Assembly (NCBI GenBank): GCA_902556405.1
Contig: CACDWF010000012.1
Location: forward strand, 1 to 45,018
Direction of reading: 5' to 3'
DNA: 45,018 nucleotides
Source: an uncultured Alphaproteobacteria bacterium
Lineage (GTDB): Bacteria; Pseudomonadota; Alphaproteobacteria; Rhodobacterales; Rhodobacteraceae
Part shown: positions 1 through 8,665 of the stretch, in pieces
Numbering within the stretch: the first letter of the stretch is position 1
How the letters are laid out: each line of letters starts with the position of its first letter
Program-made: the position numbers and the translations under genes
The notes under the pieces: generated by a model
What the model saw: the letters and a program-made list of their open reading frames with translations, nothing else
Database searches by the model: none
What the model was told of the DNA's origin: nothing

Positions 1-582
1 ATCACACCCCCTTGCTGTACAGTGAGATCTACCATAAAAGATTATCTGTAGGTGTAATTTATTCCACCTTTCTTCAGGGAAAAGCTTTTTTAAATCTTTC
101 TCTGTTTGCGTCACGTTTTTTCCATTGGTTAAACCCCAACGTTGTGCAAGTCTATGGATATGCGTATCAACTGGAAAAGCTGGGTACCCAAATCCCTGAG
201 ACATTACTACACTTGCAGTTTTATGTCCCACGCCAGGCAGTCGCTCGAGATCTTCAAAGGTTGAGGGAACTTGACCCTGATGTTTTTCAACAATAATTAC
301 AGACAATTTAGAAATATTTGCAGATTTTTGTGGCGCAAGACCACATGGCCTTATAATTTCATAAATTTTTTCTGTTTGTAATTTACTCATATCCAACGGA
401 TTGTCTGCAAGCGAGAAAAGTTGTGGGGTAACTTGATTAACTCTTTCATCAGTACACTGTGCACTAAGCAAAACGGCAATAAGTAGTTCAAATTTACTCT
501 TATGATTTAGAGGCACTGGTGTCTCGGGATAAATTTCATCCAACCGCTCCACCACATAGGCTGCTCTATCAATCTTATTCAA
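1..582 (-). CDS. nth: Endonuclease III, C-terminus cut by window edge
   Basis: This encodes a base-excision-repair DNA glycosylase/AP lyase that removes oxidised pyrimidines. The 194 visible residues read as Nth: an N-terminal LLIAVLLSAQCTD block, the helix-hairpin-helix LPGVGHKTASVV with its catalytic Lys, and VDTHIHRLAQRWGL with the catalytic Asp. The best start is TTG at 582, giving MNKIDRAAYVVE, with AAAGG 8 nt upstream; an ATG just upstream meets a stop at once. The reading frame is open to base 1, where it ends in GRSHCTARGCD. This begins the iron-sulfur cysteine region, but its spacing (C-x4-C) differs from the C-x6-C of E. coli Nth, so it resembles the CxARG variant subfamily. The rest lies outside the window. 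It is divergent from the methyltransferase at 670. Family assignment is firm. Confidence 0.93.
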   Translation of the reverse strand, partial: MNKIDRAAYVVERLDEIYPETPVPLNHKSKFELLIAVLLSAQCTDERVNQVTPQLFSLADNPLDMSKLQTEKIYEIIRPCGLAPQKSANISKLSVIIVEKHQGQVPSTFEDLERLPGVGHKTASVVMSQGFGYPAFPVDTHIHRLAQRWGLTNGKNVTQTEKDLKKLFPEERWNKLHLQIIFYGRSHCTARGCD

Positions 583-669
583 GTCATTAACCTTTCAAAT
601 TAGCCAAAAGTTCAATTTTCACACATTTTCCTTTTTTGCAGCAAAGAACTATGGAATATTGGTACTATT

Positions 670-1326
670 ATGAGCAAGACAGAAAAAAATGCGTTGGATC
701 TTCTTAAGGGAGCTTACAACCTAATAACTCCAGATGACAACAAGAAATACTATGAAGGTTTTGCACCTTTCTACGACAGTGTTTTTGTAAAAGATCTTGG
801 TTACACTTACCCTACTGTAGTCGCAAATCTTTTAGTTGAGAAGTTTACAATAGATGGACCTATCTGTGATATCGGCTGTGGCACTGGGTTAGTCGCAAAC
901 GAAATTAAAAAGAAAGCTCCAAATGCTGTTATAGACGGAGTTGATATATCAAAAGATATGATACAAATATCTAGAGAAAAAAACTTATATCGAAATTTGC
1001 TTGAACTTAATCTTGAAGACCCTCTTGACTCATTATTACAAGATTATTCAGCTATAGTAAGCGCTGGGACATTTACACACGGGCACCTGGGTTCAGAAAC
1101 TCTGCAGCGCTTAATTTCTCATTTTAATGCAGGCACCAAATTCGTAATTGGAATTAACTTTGATCACTACCATTCAAAAGGCTTTGAAAAACAGTTCAAA
1201 GCTCTTAATGAAACCAATATTATTGGTTGCTTTGAGCTAAATGAAGTCAAGGTCTATAATAAAGATAATAAGAATCTGAATATGAAAAATGGTAAAGCCT
1301 GTGTTTGTTTGTTTTCCAAAACTTGA
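670..1326 (+). CDS. Class I SAM-dependent methyltransferase
   Basis: A 218-residue Rossmann-fold methyltransferase. Motif I is DIGCGTGL at residues 67-74, followed by the acidic end of strand 2 (GVDISKDMI, about 90-98) that binds the SAM ribose. The layout resembles the small Williams-Beuren-region/UbiE-like methyltransferases. The substrate cannot be read from sequence. The ATG at 670 has only a weak ribosome site. It stands alone between divergent nth and the downstream ilvD-family gene, which has its own promoter-like sequence. Confidence 0.82.
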   Translation: MSKTEKNALDLLKGAYNLITPDDNKKYYEGFAPFYDSVFVKDLGYTYPTVVANLLVEKFTIDGPICDIGCGTGLVANEIKKKAPNAVIDGVDISKDMIQISREKNLYRNLLELNLEDPLDSLLQDYSAIVSAGTFTHGHLGSETLQRLISHFNAGTKFVIGINFDHYHSKGFEKQFKALNETNIIGCFELNEVKVYNKDNKNLNMKNGKACVCLFSKT

Positions 1327-1357
1327 TTAAAAGTTATTCACATTAATTGATCCAGTG

Positions 1358-1372
1358 GAAGCGTATTGCTTC
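1358..1372 (+). terminator. Short hairpin after the methyltransferase
   Basis: GAAGC-GTATT-GCTTC forms a perfect 5-bp stem about 30 nt after the stop codon at 1326. No strong T-run follows (TGTTTGAAC), so it is at best a weak intrinsic terminator. Confidence 0.3.
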
Positions 1373-1432
1373 TGTTTGAACGATAAAATCTTTTACATAC
1401 TAATTTTTGTTATCTTGTTTTAGAGTAAAAAT

Positions 1433-1438
1433 TATAAT
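1433..1438 (+). promoter_or_regulatory. -10 element upstream of the ilvD-family gene
   Basis: A perfect TATAAT lies about 40 nt before the start codon at 1477. No good -35 box is seen; TTATCT at 17-nt spacing is the nearest candidate. It would give a leader of roughly 30 nt. Confidence 0.4.
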
Positions 1439-1476
1439 AAATTTACGACACAAATAGAACTATGTAGGCATTAAAA

Positions 1477-3327
1477 ATGAGAAACTCAAAAACAGTATTA
1501 ATTGATAAAAATCCAGGAAGAAATTCTCAAACTTTTGGAATTGCAAGGGAACTGGGGACAGATGTTGATTTAATACATGAACCCTCGGTTGGTGTTGTTG
1601 GAAACAAGGGAGACTCGCAATGCTACATCGGTGTTTCAAGCAAAGTAGAAAAAATTCACGAAATTTTAAAAAATAGAATAGGAACAGATCCAGAGCAATT
1701 ATCAATGAGGTTAGTGCAACCCGAGTTTACTATAGCTACTTCAGATGGAATACGCAATGGAACTAAGGAAATGAGATATTCTTTAATTGGACGAGAAGTA
1801 ACAAATGATTCAATGTGTGAACACTTAAGCGCCTCAGGATTGGAAGGAGTTATTGCAGTAGTAGCGTGTGACAAACCACCAGTAGGAACACTCGCTGCAG
1901 TTTTAGAACATAACAGACCAGCTATTATCATGTCAGACGGATCTATACGACCAGGCAAAGACTCCAAAACTGGTGAGCCTATTGATATTATTTCCAGTTA
2001 CCAAATTGCTGGCAATCCAGATGAAGAGTTTAAAAAACGAATTGCATTAGAAGCGTGTCCAGGATTTGGGAGTTGCGGAGGAATGTTCACTTATAATACG
2101 ATGCAGACGTTTATTGGTGTTGTAGGTATGCAGCCTTTGCATATGGTATCTCCCGCATCAGAAGACAGTAGAAGGCTAGACGAATTTCCACAACAGCTTG
2201 TTGAATTTCTTGAAAAAATGATTGAAAAAAACATCACTCCTAGAGATATCGTAACTAGAGAGTCAATTAGAAATGCCATAATTGTTGCCATGGCTGTTGG
2301 AGGCTCAACAAATGTAATGTTACATGCTCCAGAGATCGCCAGAGCTGCGGGCTACAAAAATTTTTCTCAAGACATTATGAGTTCAGAAGAATTTAACCAT
2401 TTATCAAAAAATGTTGTGCCAGTTATTGTAGACGCCAGACCTTTTGGGAAATATTCGATGGTGGATATTGACACAAAGGGAGGCGTACAAGTTATAGTTA
2501 AAAATCTATTGGAAGCCGGCTTATTGAATGGAGATACCATGACCTGCACAGGTGAAACCCTTTTTGAACAAATTACAAGATTGTCGCCACCTAATCCAGA
2601 TAATGAAGTAATATATAGTGTTTCATCACCCTATAAACCGACGGGTGGACTACGTGTCTTGGGTGGAAATTTGTCTCCTGAATATAGCTCAATTCTAAAA
2701 CTTGCTGGAGTAGAAGGAGGGCTTGAAAACAATGTATTTAAAGGACAGGCTAAAATATTTGATGGAGAGCAAGCTTTATTAGATACTTTGGACAAAAGAC
2801 CAGAGGTTTTTGAAAACTTTGATATGATAGTTGTCAGATATGAAGGACCGGTAGGAGGACCCGGAATGCCTGAAATGCTAGACTCAACTTCACGAATAAC
2901 AACACTTTGTAGAGAAAAAAACATTGTAGTTGCACTTATGACGGATGGCCGCTTTTCGGGTGGCTCAGTTGGTTTAGTAATTGGGCATGTAGGACCCGAA
3001 GCAGCAGTGGGAGGTCCAATCGCGCTCATTGACGAAGGTGATCAAATAATCGTTGATCTAAATAAGAATGAAATTAATTGTGTGGAACTTGAGAACAAAA
3101 ATACCTATGACGAAAGAATGAAAGATTGGCAGGAAAAAGTCAGTAAAAACAATGGTATCCATCCTGCTGTCGGAAATGCTGATACGCGTTTATTGCATAA
3201 GATGAGGCATTCAGCTGTTTCTGCCGTGTTTGGAGCGGGAATGCATCCAGAACGAAAAATTTTTGTTACTGATCCAAGAGAAGGAGTAAAATCGTCGTTC
3301 ACTCCTCAAAATAAGTTTAGAACATAG
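1477..3327 (+). CDS. ilvD: IlvD/Edd-family dehydratase, probable dihydroxy-acid dehydratase
   Basis: This is a 616-residue iron-sulfur dehydratase. Dihydroxy-acid dehydratase converts 2,3-dihydroxy-3-methylvalerate or -isovalerate to the 2-keto acid in isoleucine/valine synthesis. Three cluster cysteines are in place: C49 (DSQC), C131 (ACDK, followed by the lysine that is carbamylated in this family) and C200 (FGSCGGMF). AVGGSTN and the C-terminal GRFSGGSVGLVIGHVGPEA block are typical. The first cysteine region (VGNKGDSQCYIG) departs from the usual IlvD consensus, so a sugar-acid dehydratase of the same family cannot be excluded. The 3' end overlaps the convergent threonine synthase gene by 11 nt. 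Threonine synthase next door supports an isoleucine-related role, but the two genes are not co-transcribed. Confidence 0.85.
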   Translation: MRNSKTVLIDKNPGRNSQTFGIARELGTDVDLIHEPSVGVVGNKGDSQCYIGVSSKVEKIHEILKNRIGTDPEQLSMRLVQPEFTIATSDGIRNGTKEMRYSLIGREVTNDSMCEHLSASGLEGVIAVVACDKPPVGTLAAVLEHNRPAIIMSDGSIRPGKDSKTGEPIDIISSYQIAGNPDEEFKKRIALEACPGFGSCGGMFTYNTMQTFIGVVGMQPLHMVSPASEDSRRLDEFPQQLVEFLEKMIEKNITPRDIVTRESIRNAIIVAMAVGGSTNVMLHAPEIARAAGYKNFSQDIMSSEEFNHLSKNVVPVIVDARPFGKYSMVDIDTKGGVQVIVKNLLEAGLLNGDTMTCTGETLFEQITRLSPPNPDNEVIYSVSSPYKPTGGLRVLGGNLSPEYSSILKLAGVEGGLENNVFKGQAKIFDGEQALLDTLDKRPEVFENFDMIVVRYEGPVGGPGMPEMLDSTSRITTLCREKNIVVALMTDGRFSGGSVGLVIGHVGPEAAVGGPIALIDEGDQIIVDLNKNEINCVELENKNTYDERMKDWQEKVSKNNGIHPAVGNADTRLLHKMRHSAVSAVFGAGMHPERKIFVTDPREGVKSSFTPQNKFRT

Positions 3328-4537
3328 AGTAATCTACAGATTCATCTTTATTTAATGTATTTTTTACTTCAGGTAGAGAATATTTCAGACCGGAAGCGCA
3401 ATTAAATAGCACAACACGATCATTATTTGAAATCAGCCCTTCGCTTAAAGATTTTTCAAATGCGGCGAGAGTAGCGGCTCCTTCCGGGCACAATAAAGTT
3501 CCTTCGGTTTTTGAGACGAAATCTCTTGCTTCAACAATCTCATTATCACTTACGGAAATTGCAAAGCCGTCACTTTCATTAATGGCTCTGATTATTAAAA
3601 AGTCTCCTACTGCGACTGGCACCCGTATCCCAGCTGCTATGGTATTAGCATTTTCCCATAACCCCGCCGTCTCTTTGCCTTGCCGCCATGCATCGACAAT
3701 CGGGGCGCACCCGTCAGCTTGTACTGCCACCATACGAGGCAATTTTTTCCCAACCCATCCCAGCTTTTGTAACTCTGAAAATGCTTTCCACATACCAATT
3801 AAACCAGTTCCTCCTCCAGTTGGGTAAAAAATAACATCTGGCAACTCCCAGTTTAATTGCTCAGCTAACTCTAAACCCATTGTCTTCTTACCTTCAATAC
3901 GATACGGCTCTTTCAATGTTGAAACGTCAAACCACCCTACTTCATTCTTGCCTTCACCTACTATTTTTCCACAATCATTGATAAGACCATTAACTTTAAA
4001 GATTTCAGCTCCAAGTCTACTTATTTCTCTGATATTTATTTCAGGTGTGTCGTCTGGGCAAAATACTGTACATTTTATTCCTGCCTTTGCTCCGTAGGCT
4101 GCCATCGCAGCACCGGCATTACCATTCGATGGAATTGCCAAATGATCTATGCCAAATTGTTTTGCCATAGATACTGCAACACCTAGACCACGTGCTTTAA
4201 ATGAAGCAGTAGGCAGCAAGCCTTCGTCCTTAACCAATAAATCTCCCTTTTGGTTCAATTTTTTTGCAACATTATTAAGTGAGATTAAAGGAGTTAAAAC
4301 CTCTCCCAGTGATATTATATTTGATGTCTCAACTGGCAAAAGAAATGAATAACGCCAAAAACCGTTTTTATCAGTTTTCTTCAGCTTGTCCTTTGAAACT
4401 ACTTCTTTAATTTTCTCTAGATCATATCGAACTAATAACGGCTTTCCCTTATCCGACAAACCATGGACGACATCTTTTTCATACCGTTTACCAGAAATGG
4501 AGCATTCAAGATGTGTAACAAAAATGTTTTTTTTCAT
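3317..4537 (-). CDS. thrC: Threonine synthase, PLP fold type II
   Basis: This enzyme converts O-phosphohomoserine to threonine. The 406-residue product has an N-terminal segment (about 1-80) beginning with a short Cys/Lys-rich stretch as in the plant-type threonine synthases. The PLP core follows: LLPTASFKARG with the Schiff-base lysine at K114, the phosphate loop SNGNAGAAMAAYGAKAG, and PTGGGTGLIGMWKAF. The length fits threonine synthase better than threonine deaminase (no C-terminal ACT domain) or cysteate synthase, although those relatives share the fold. It is transcribed towards, and overlaps the 3' end of, the ilvD-family gene. The upstream cyclase gene on the same strand ends 39 nt before its start. 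Confidence 0.85.
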   Translation of the reverse strand: MKKNIFVTHLECSISGKRYEKDVVHGLSDKGKPLLVRYDLEKIKEVVSKDKLKKTDKNGFWRYSFLLPVETSNIISLGEVLTPLISLNNVAKKLNQKGDLLVKDEGLLPTASFKARGLGVAVSMAKQFGIDHLAIPSNGNAGAAMAAYGAKAGIKCTVFCPDDTPEINIREISRLGAEIFKVNGLINDCGKIVGEGKNEVGWFDVSTLKEPYRIEGKKTMGLELAEQLNWELPDVIFYPTGGGTGLIGMWKAFSELQKLGWVGKKLPRMVAVQADGCAPIVDAWRQGKETAGLWENANTIAAGIRVPVAVGDFLIIRAINESDGFAISVSDNEIVEARDFVSKTEGTLLCPEGAATLAAFEKSLSEGLISNNDRVVLFNCASGLKYSLPEVKNTLNKDESVDYSMF

Positions 4538-4576
4538 ATATTTAAACAGAAAACATAAAGTGGATAGAAAATTTTT

Positions 4577-5536
4577 TTAACTTTCTTGAGCTTGAATATT
4601 ATCAATTGCGGTCTTTATTTGAGTATATTCTTGCTGCGTAAGTTTTTCCTTATCTATTGAAATATTGAAACCGTTTCCAGTTAAATTAATGATTTGGCTA
4701 CTATCTACTTTGGTATCTCTATCAAGCTCATAATATTTTATTTTTCTCAAGTATCCTTTTACATCTATCTCTTTTGGTTCACGAAATTTAAAGAAAGAAT
4801 TCACCAAAAGATATGTCTCTTCCGATATACAAATAGAGCCTGAACTTGCTGCACTCTCAAGTCTGGAAGCAAGGTTAACAGTTCCACCAACAGCTGTATA
4901 ATCTAATCTTTCATTACTCCCAAAGTTGCCAACAGTGCAATACCCTGTGTTAATACCAATCCGTATCTCAAGATCATTTCTCAATGAAAAATTTTTTCCC
5001 CAAGAACCTTTCAGTTCATCCATTTTTTCGAGCATTTCTACTGCCATTTCAACACAAAGCTTAGCGTCTTCTTCCGGTCCCTTTGTTGTTGGGTCTCCAA
5101 AGAAAATCATGATTGAGTCACCAATAAACTTATCTATAGTACCTCCATATTTGAGAGCAATGATCGACATCTCGTTAAGATAAAAATTGATTAAGCTTGT
5201 GATTTCCTCGGATTCTAATTCATCTGAAATGCTTGTAAAGCCTACGATATCAGAGAAAAAAAGAGTCAATTTTTTTCGAGAACTCGTTACTTCTGCACTT
5301 TGCTTCCCACTAAAAATCTGTTCATGGATTTGAGGAGATAGGTACTTAGCTAATTTGCCAGAAATACCTTCCAATTCTTCTGATTTTTTTAAAGCTTCTT
5401 CTTTTGCCTGATCAGCAATTTTCTTTTGAGCTTCAAGCTGAGTTGATAAAGATTTTCGCAAATTAGCTTCCAGCTTTAACTTAGAAAGCTCTCGCTTTAG
5501 TTGTGTCAATTCCTCTTCGGGACTTAAATCATTCAT
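4577..5536 (-). CDS. Soluble class III adenylate/guanylate cyclase with N-terminal coiled coil
   Basis: A 319-residue nucleotide cyclase. Residues about 8-60 are a Lys/Glu-rich predicted coiled coil, and a short linker (KYLSPQIHEQIFSG, about 64-77) resembles the segment seen before many bacterial cyclase domains. The catalytic domain spans about 88-265. Both metal aspartates are present: D96 in FFSDIVGFT and D140 in KFIGDSIM. LDYTAVGGTVNLASRLES supplies the conserved Asn/Arg. No membrane segment is seen. I chose the ATG at 5536 over the in-frame ATG at 5572 because AAGGG lies about 11 nt upstream and this start falls just after the stop of the small zinc-ribbon gene, implying coupling. The product is probably cAMP; specificity is inferred only. 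Confidence 0.9.
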   Translation of the reverse strand: MNDLSPEEELTQLKRELSKLKLEANLRKSLSTQLEAQKKIADQAKEEALKKSEELEGISGKLAKYLSPQIHEQIFSGKQSAEVTSSRKKLTLFFSDIVGFTSISDELESEEITSLINFYLNEMSIIALKYGGTIDKFIGDSIMIFFGDPTTKGPEEDAKLCVEMAVEMLEKMDELKGSWGKNFSLRNDLEIRIGINTGYCTVGNFGSNERLDYTAVGGTVNLASRLESAASSGSICISEETYLLVNSFFKFREPKEIDVKGYLRKIKYYELDRDTKVDSSQIINLTGNGFNISIDKEKLTQQEYTQIKTAIDNIQAQES

Positions 5537-5543
5537 CGAAAGA

Positions 5544-5735
5544 TTAACCCTTGCAGTCCATGTCGGCTCCACAACACGTAGGTGACTTTATCTTTCCATG
5601 GCCATTTGGACAAACTGAGACTTGTATTTTTTTTCCTTCATCACTGGTAACAAAATCATTCTCTAGTGCTGTTTCACACTTTGCGCAAAAAGCATTTACC
5701 GCCATCCCACATTTAGCACATTCATAAGTTGCCAT
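5544..5735 (-). CDS. Small double zinc-ribbon protein
   Basis: A 63-residue protein dominated by cysteine pairs: CAKC near the N-terminus, then CAKC again at about 18-21, and a C-terminal set comprising CPNGHG, TCCG and a final DC. The spacing suggests one or two zinc ribbons. There is no enzyme domain. AGGAG lies 10 nt before the ATG. Its stop is 7 nt before the chosen start of the cyclase, so the two are almost certainly co-translated, which makes a metal- or redox-responsive partner of the cyclase possible. That role is inference; the family was not recognised with certainty. Confidence 0.75.
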   Translation of the reverse strand: MATYECAKCGMAVNAFCAKCETALENDFVTSDEGKKIQVSVCPNGHGKIKSPTCCGADMDCKG

Positions 5736-5834
5736 AATAAAATTACTCCTAAAAATAATAGCAGATTATAATGTTAGTTCCTTTGGCTTTTCAAAGTCAA
5801 GAATTGAGAAAGATTATCAAGCCAATTTTTATTT

Positions 5835-5880
5835 AATTTCGTGAAATTCGTTATTACGATATTATCATTGAGTTTATAAT
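5835..5880 (+). promoter_or_regulatory. Promoter region of the ridA-dpkA pair with inverted repeat
   Basis: A perfect TATAAT at 5875-5880 lies 19 nt before the ridA start. Upstream, at 5835-5848, is the inverted repeat AATTTC-GT-GAAATT, which could be an operator. No clear -35 box is visible. The segment also lies upstream of the divergent zinc-ribbon gene. Confidence 0.35.
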
Positions 5881-5899
5881 TAAAATTAAGGTTTATTAA

Positions 5900-6289
5900 A
5901 TGACAATTACTTTCATCAATCCTTCTAATGCACCAAAACCTGCTGGCAATTATTCAAATGTGGCTGTTATACCCTCAAGAAAAAAATTATTATCAATTTC
6001 TGGGCAGATAGGAAATGATATTTATGGTAATGTTGCAGAAAGTCTAGAGGATCAATATCTATTAGCATTAAAGAACATCAAACTCATCGTTGAGTCACAG
6101 GGTGGCTCAAAAGAGGATATCGCAAAAATAACTGTTTTTATCGTAGAAGAACCCGAATGGGATAAGATTAGGTCTGCATCAAATGAATTCCTGCCATCCC
6201 CAAGACCCTCAATGTCATTAATTTACGTAAAAGGACTTTTTAGACCGGAAATTAAGGTAGAAATTGAAGCTTTGGCTGCCGTTGACTAG
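5900..6289 (+). CDS. RidA/YjgF-family enamine/imine deaminase
   Basis: This 129-residue protein has the length and pattern of the RidA (YER057c/UK114) family, which hydrolyses reactive 2-enamine/2-imine intermediates made by PLP enzymes and amino-acid oxidases. Visible family features are SISGQIGND near residue 36, the central helix ESLEDQYLLALKNIKLIVE, and a C-terminal PRPSMSLIY...VEIEALA stretch carrying the conserved Arg and Glu. It is a divergent subgroup, so deaminase activity is likely rather than certain. It lies 14 nt upstream of a DpkA-like imine reductase, and the two look like an operon. Confidence 0.85.
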   Translation: MTITFINPSNAPKPAGNYSNVAVIPSRKKLLSISGQIGNDIYGNVAESLEDQYLLALKNIKLIVESQGGSKEDIAKITVFIVEEPEWDKIRSASNEFLPSPRPSMSLIYVKGLFRPEIKVEIEALAAVD

Positions 6290-6303
6290 AAAGGATTATT
6301 ACG

Positions 6304-7314
6304 ATGAGCATTATAGAGACAGAGAAACTTACTGTTGAACAAATTTATGATTTAGCATGTAATGTGTTGACTAAGTTTGGGTGCAATAAAGAAAATGCAA
6401 ACGCAATAGCAACAACTGTCGCAACAGCAGAAAGAGATGGGTCATTGTCACATGGCCTCTTCAGAATTCCTGGATACGTTGCATCCTTGAAATCAGGTAA
6501 AGTAAATGGAAAGGCAGAGCCAAAAATAACCTCAAGCCTACCATCTGTTATAACCGTTGACGGAAATTTAGGTTATGCTCCCTATTCACTCGAAAAAAGC
6601 TTACCAGTACTGTCAGAGGCGGCTCTGAAACATGGAATAGCTGTAATGCGCCTTACAAATAGTTTTCATTTTGCAGCTCTTTGGCCAGAGACTGAGTACT
6701 TGGCTGAACAAGGTTTGACGGGTATTGCATGTACAGTTTACAAACCTTCCGTTGCACCAGCTGGCGCAACAGAACCATTTTTTGGAACAAACCCTATTTC
6801 CTTCTCTTGGCCAAGAAAGAATTCAACGCCTTTAGTTTTTGACATGGCCACATCAACACTTGCCATGGGGGATGTTCAGATAGCAGCAAGAGACGGACAT
6901 CCAGTTCCTCATGGGACAGGTCTTGGGCCTGATGGAAAACCATCAGATGATCCAAAAGAAATATTAAAAGGAGTGTTATTACCTTTTGGAGGATATAAAG
7001 GGTCAGCTATATCTATGATGATCGAGCTATTTTCTGCAGGATTAACAGGAGACAATTTTTCTTTTGAAGCAGCAAAAACTGATAATAATGATGGGGGCCC
7101 TGCAAAGGGAGGAGAACTAGTCCTAGCTATTAACCCTGAGCTTATAGCTGGACCAGACTGGGATAGTCACAGCGAAGGATTCTTCAAAGAAATTAAACAG
7201 TTAAAAGGAATACGGCTTCCTGGGGAGAGACGCCATTGCAATAGACTGGATAACAGCCCTAGAAAAATAAATAAGGAGCTCCTAGAAAAAATAAAAGGAC
7301 TATTGGAGAGCTAA
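6304..7314 (+). CDS. Ldh-family imino-acid reductase (DpkA-like)
   Basis: A 336-residue member of the NAD(P)H-dependent type-2 malate/lactate dehydrogenase family. The closest resemblance I recognise is Pseudomonas DpkA, the piperideine-2-carboxylate/pyrroline-2-carboxylate reductase, with which it shares DGSLSHGLFRIPGY (catalytic His at about 50), NSFHFAALWPE, FGTNPISF, FDMATS..AMGDVQIAAR, LLPFGGYKGSA and the C-terminal LPGERR. These residues fit reduction of a cyclic imino acid from lysine or proline/hydroxyproline metabolism better than malate oxidation. AGGAT lies before the ATG. It is paired with the RidA gene and converges on GlnT with a 16-nt gap. Confidence 0.82.
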   Translation: MSIIETEKLTVEQIYDLACNVLTKFGCNKENANAIATTVATAERDGSLSHGLFRIPGYVASLKSGKVNGKAEPKITSSLPSVITVDGNLGYAPYSLEKSLPVLSEAALKHGIAVMRLTNSFHFAALWPETEYLAEQGLTGIACTVYKPSVAPAGATEPFFGTNPISFSWPRKNSTPLVFDMATSTLAMGDVQIAARDGHPVPHGTGLGPDGKPSDDPKEILKGVLLPFGGYKGSAISMMIELFSAGLTGDNFSFEAAKTDNNDGGPAKGGELVLAINPELIAGPDWDSHSEGFFKEIKQLKGIRLPGERRHCNRLDNSPRKINKELLEKIKGLLES

Positions 7315-7330
7315 AAAGAGGTGTAGTGCT

Positions 7331-8632
7331 CTAAATATCTAAAGTATTTCTTTTTTCCCATTCTGAAAAATGTGCGGTGTAAGAATGCCATTCTTCCATT
7401 TTGAGCTTAAAAAATGAATCAGAAAAAGCTTTTCCGAGCCCCTCTTTAAAGCTTTTATCTTTGTCAAAGGCTCGTAAAGCATCAAGTAAGTTCAATGGCA
7501 ACTTTTCAGCCTTGGCAGTAGCTTTTGCATCTTCATACATATTTGTATTTGATCTTTCCCCGGGATCTAACTTTTTATCAACGCCATTTAACCCTGCCGT
7601 AATGATAGCTGCCTGCAACAAATAAGGATTGGTCGCCCCATCAGGAAGTCTTAGTTCAAATCTTCCAGCGTCGGGTACTCTTACCATATGAGTTCTATTA
7701 TTTTCAGTCCAAGTAATTGTATTTGGAGCCCAACTTGCCCCACTTAAAGTTCTTGGAGCATTAATTCGTTTATAGGAATTTACAGTTGGGTTTGTAATCG
7801 CAGCCATAGCCTTGGCGTGGCTAATTATACCTCCAAGAAAATATAGACCCTCTTTTGACAAACCAATATCTGACTTTCTACTAGCAAAAACATTTTTTTT
7901 TGCCTTTAAATCCCAAACTGATATATGAGCATGACACCCATTGCCTGTTAAACTTTCAATTGGCTTTGGCATAAAAGTCGCTCTGAGACCATGCTTTTCA
8001 GCGACGGATTTAACCATGAATTTGAAGAAAGAATGTTTATCTGCAGTTCTTAACGCATCATCAAATTCAAAATTCATTTCAAATTGTCCATTGGCATCTT
8101 CATGATCATTTTGATAAGGGCCCCAACCCAATATACCGAGATAATCACAAATTTCGGCTATCACATCGTATCGGCGCATCAGAGCCTGTTGATCATAACA
8201 GGGTTTTTCAGCATTATCATATGGGTCAGAAATAGCTGATCCATCAGGTGTTAAGAGAAAAAACTCAGCCTCTATGCCAGTCTTCACCCTCATGTTACTC
8301 TTTTTTGCTCTATCAACAGCTTTGTTTAGAACATTTCTTGGTGCCTGCTCCACCAATTTGCCCTCCATCATACAGTTACTTGCAAGCCAAGCGACATCCT
8401 TTTTCCAAGGAAGTTTTATAACGCTCTGAGGGTCAGGCACTGCTAGCATATCTGGGTATGCCGGGGTCATATCTAGCCAACTAGCAAAGCCAGCAAAACC
8501 GGCTCCATCTTTTTGCATATCTGATATGGCCGATGCAGGAACAAGCTTGGCTCTCTGCACCCCAAAAAGATCAGTATATGTAACCATAAAGTATTTTATC
8601 TTTTCTTTTTTTGCGTAATTCTTCAAATCCAT
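7331..8632 (-). CDS. glnT: Type III glutamine synthetase (GlnT)
   Basis: A 433-residue glutamine synthetase-fold ligase, matching the rhizobial GlnT group in length and sequence. It has the N-terminal YFMVTYTDLFGVQRAKLVP beta-grasp segment, the metal site GIEAEFFL, NDHEDANGQFEMNFEF, the GNGCHAHISVWD histidine loop, NSYKRINAPRT and RFELRLPDGATNPY. This group makes glutamine, but relatives act as gamma-glutamylmethylamide synthetase, and sequence alone does not separate them. The start has GGAG 7 nt upstream. It is the last gene of a minus-strand run with the methyltransferase, CMD protein and GST. No N-methylglutamate dehydrogenase genes are nearby. Confidence 0.88.
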   Translation of the reverse strand: MDLKNYAKKEKIKYFMVTYTDLFGVQRAKLVPASAISDMQKDGAGFAGFASWLDMTPAYPDMLAVPDPQSVIKLPWKKDVAWLASNCMMEGKLVEQAPRNVLNKAVDRAKKSNMRVKTGIEAEFFLLTPDGSAISDPYDNAEKPCYDQQALMRRYDVIAEICDYLGILGWGPYQNDHEDANGQFEMNFEFDDALRTADKHSFFKFMVKSVAEKHGLRATFMPKPIESLTGNGCHAHISVWDLKAKKNVFASRKSDIGLSKEGLYFLGGIISHAKAMAAITNPTVNSYKRINAPRTLSGASWAPNTITWTENNRTHMVRVPDAGRFELRLPDGATNPYLLQAAIITAGLNGVDKKLDPGERSNTNMYEDAKATAKAEKLPLNLLDALRAFDKDKSFKEGLGKAFSDSFFKLKMEEWHSYTAHFSEWEKRNTLDI

Positions 8633-8665
8633 TATTTGTCTCCATTTATCACTTAAGGTAAGAAC

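Noticed and set aside
12..296. 94-residue plus-strand open frame at the window start
   Set aside because: The opposite strand encodes endonuclease III with clear motifs; this frame is its shadow.
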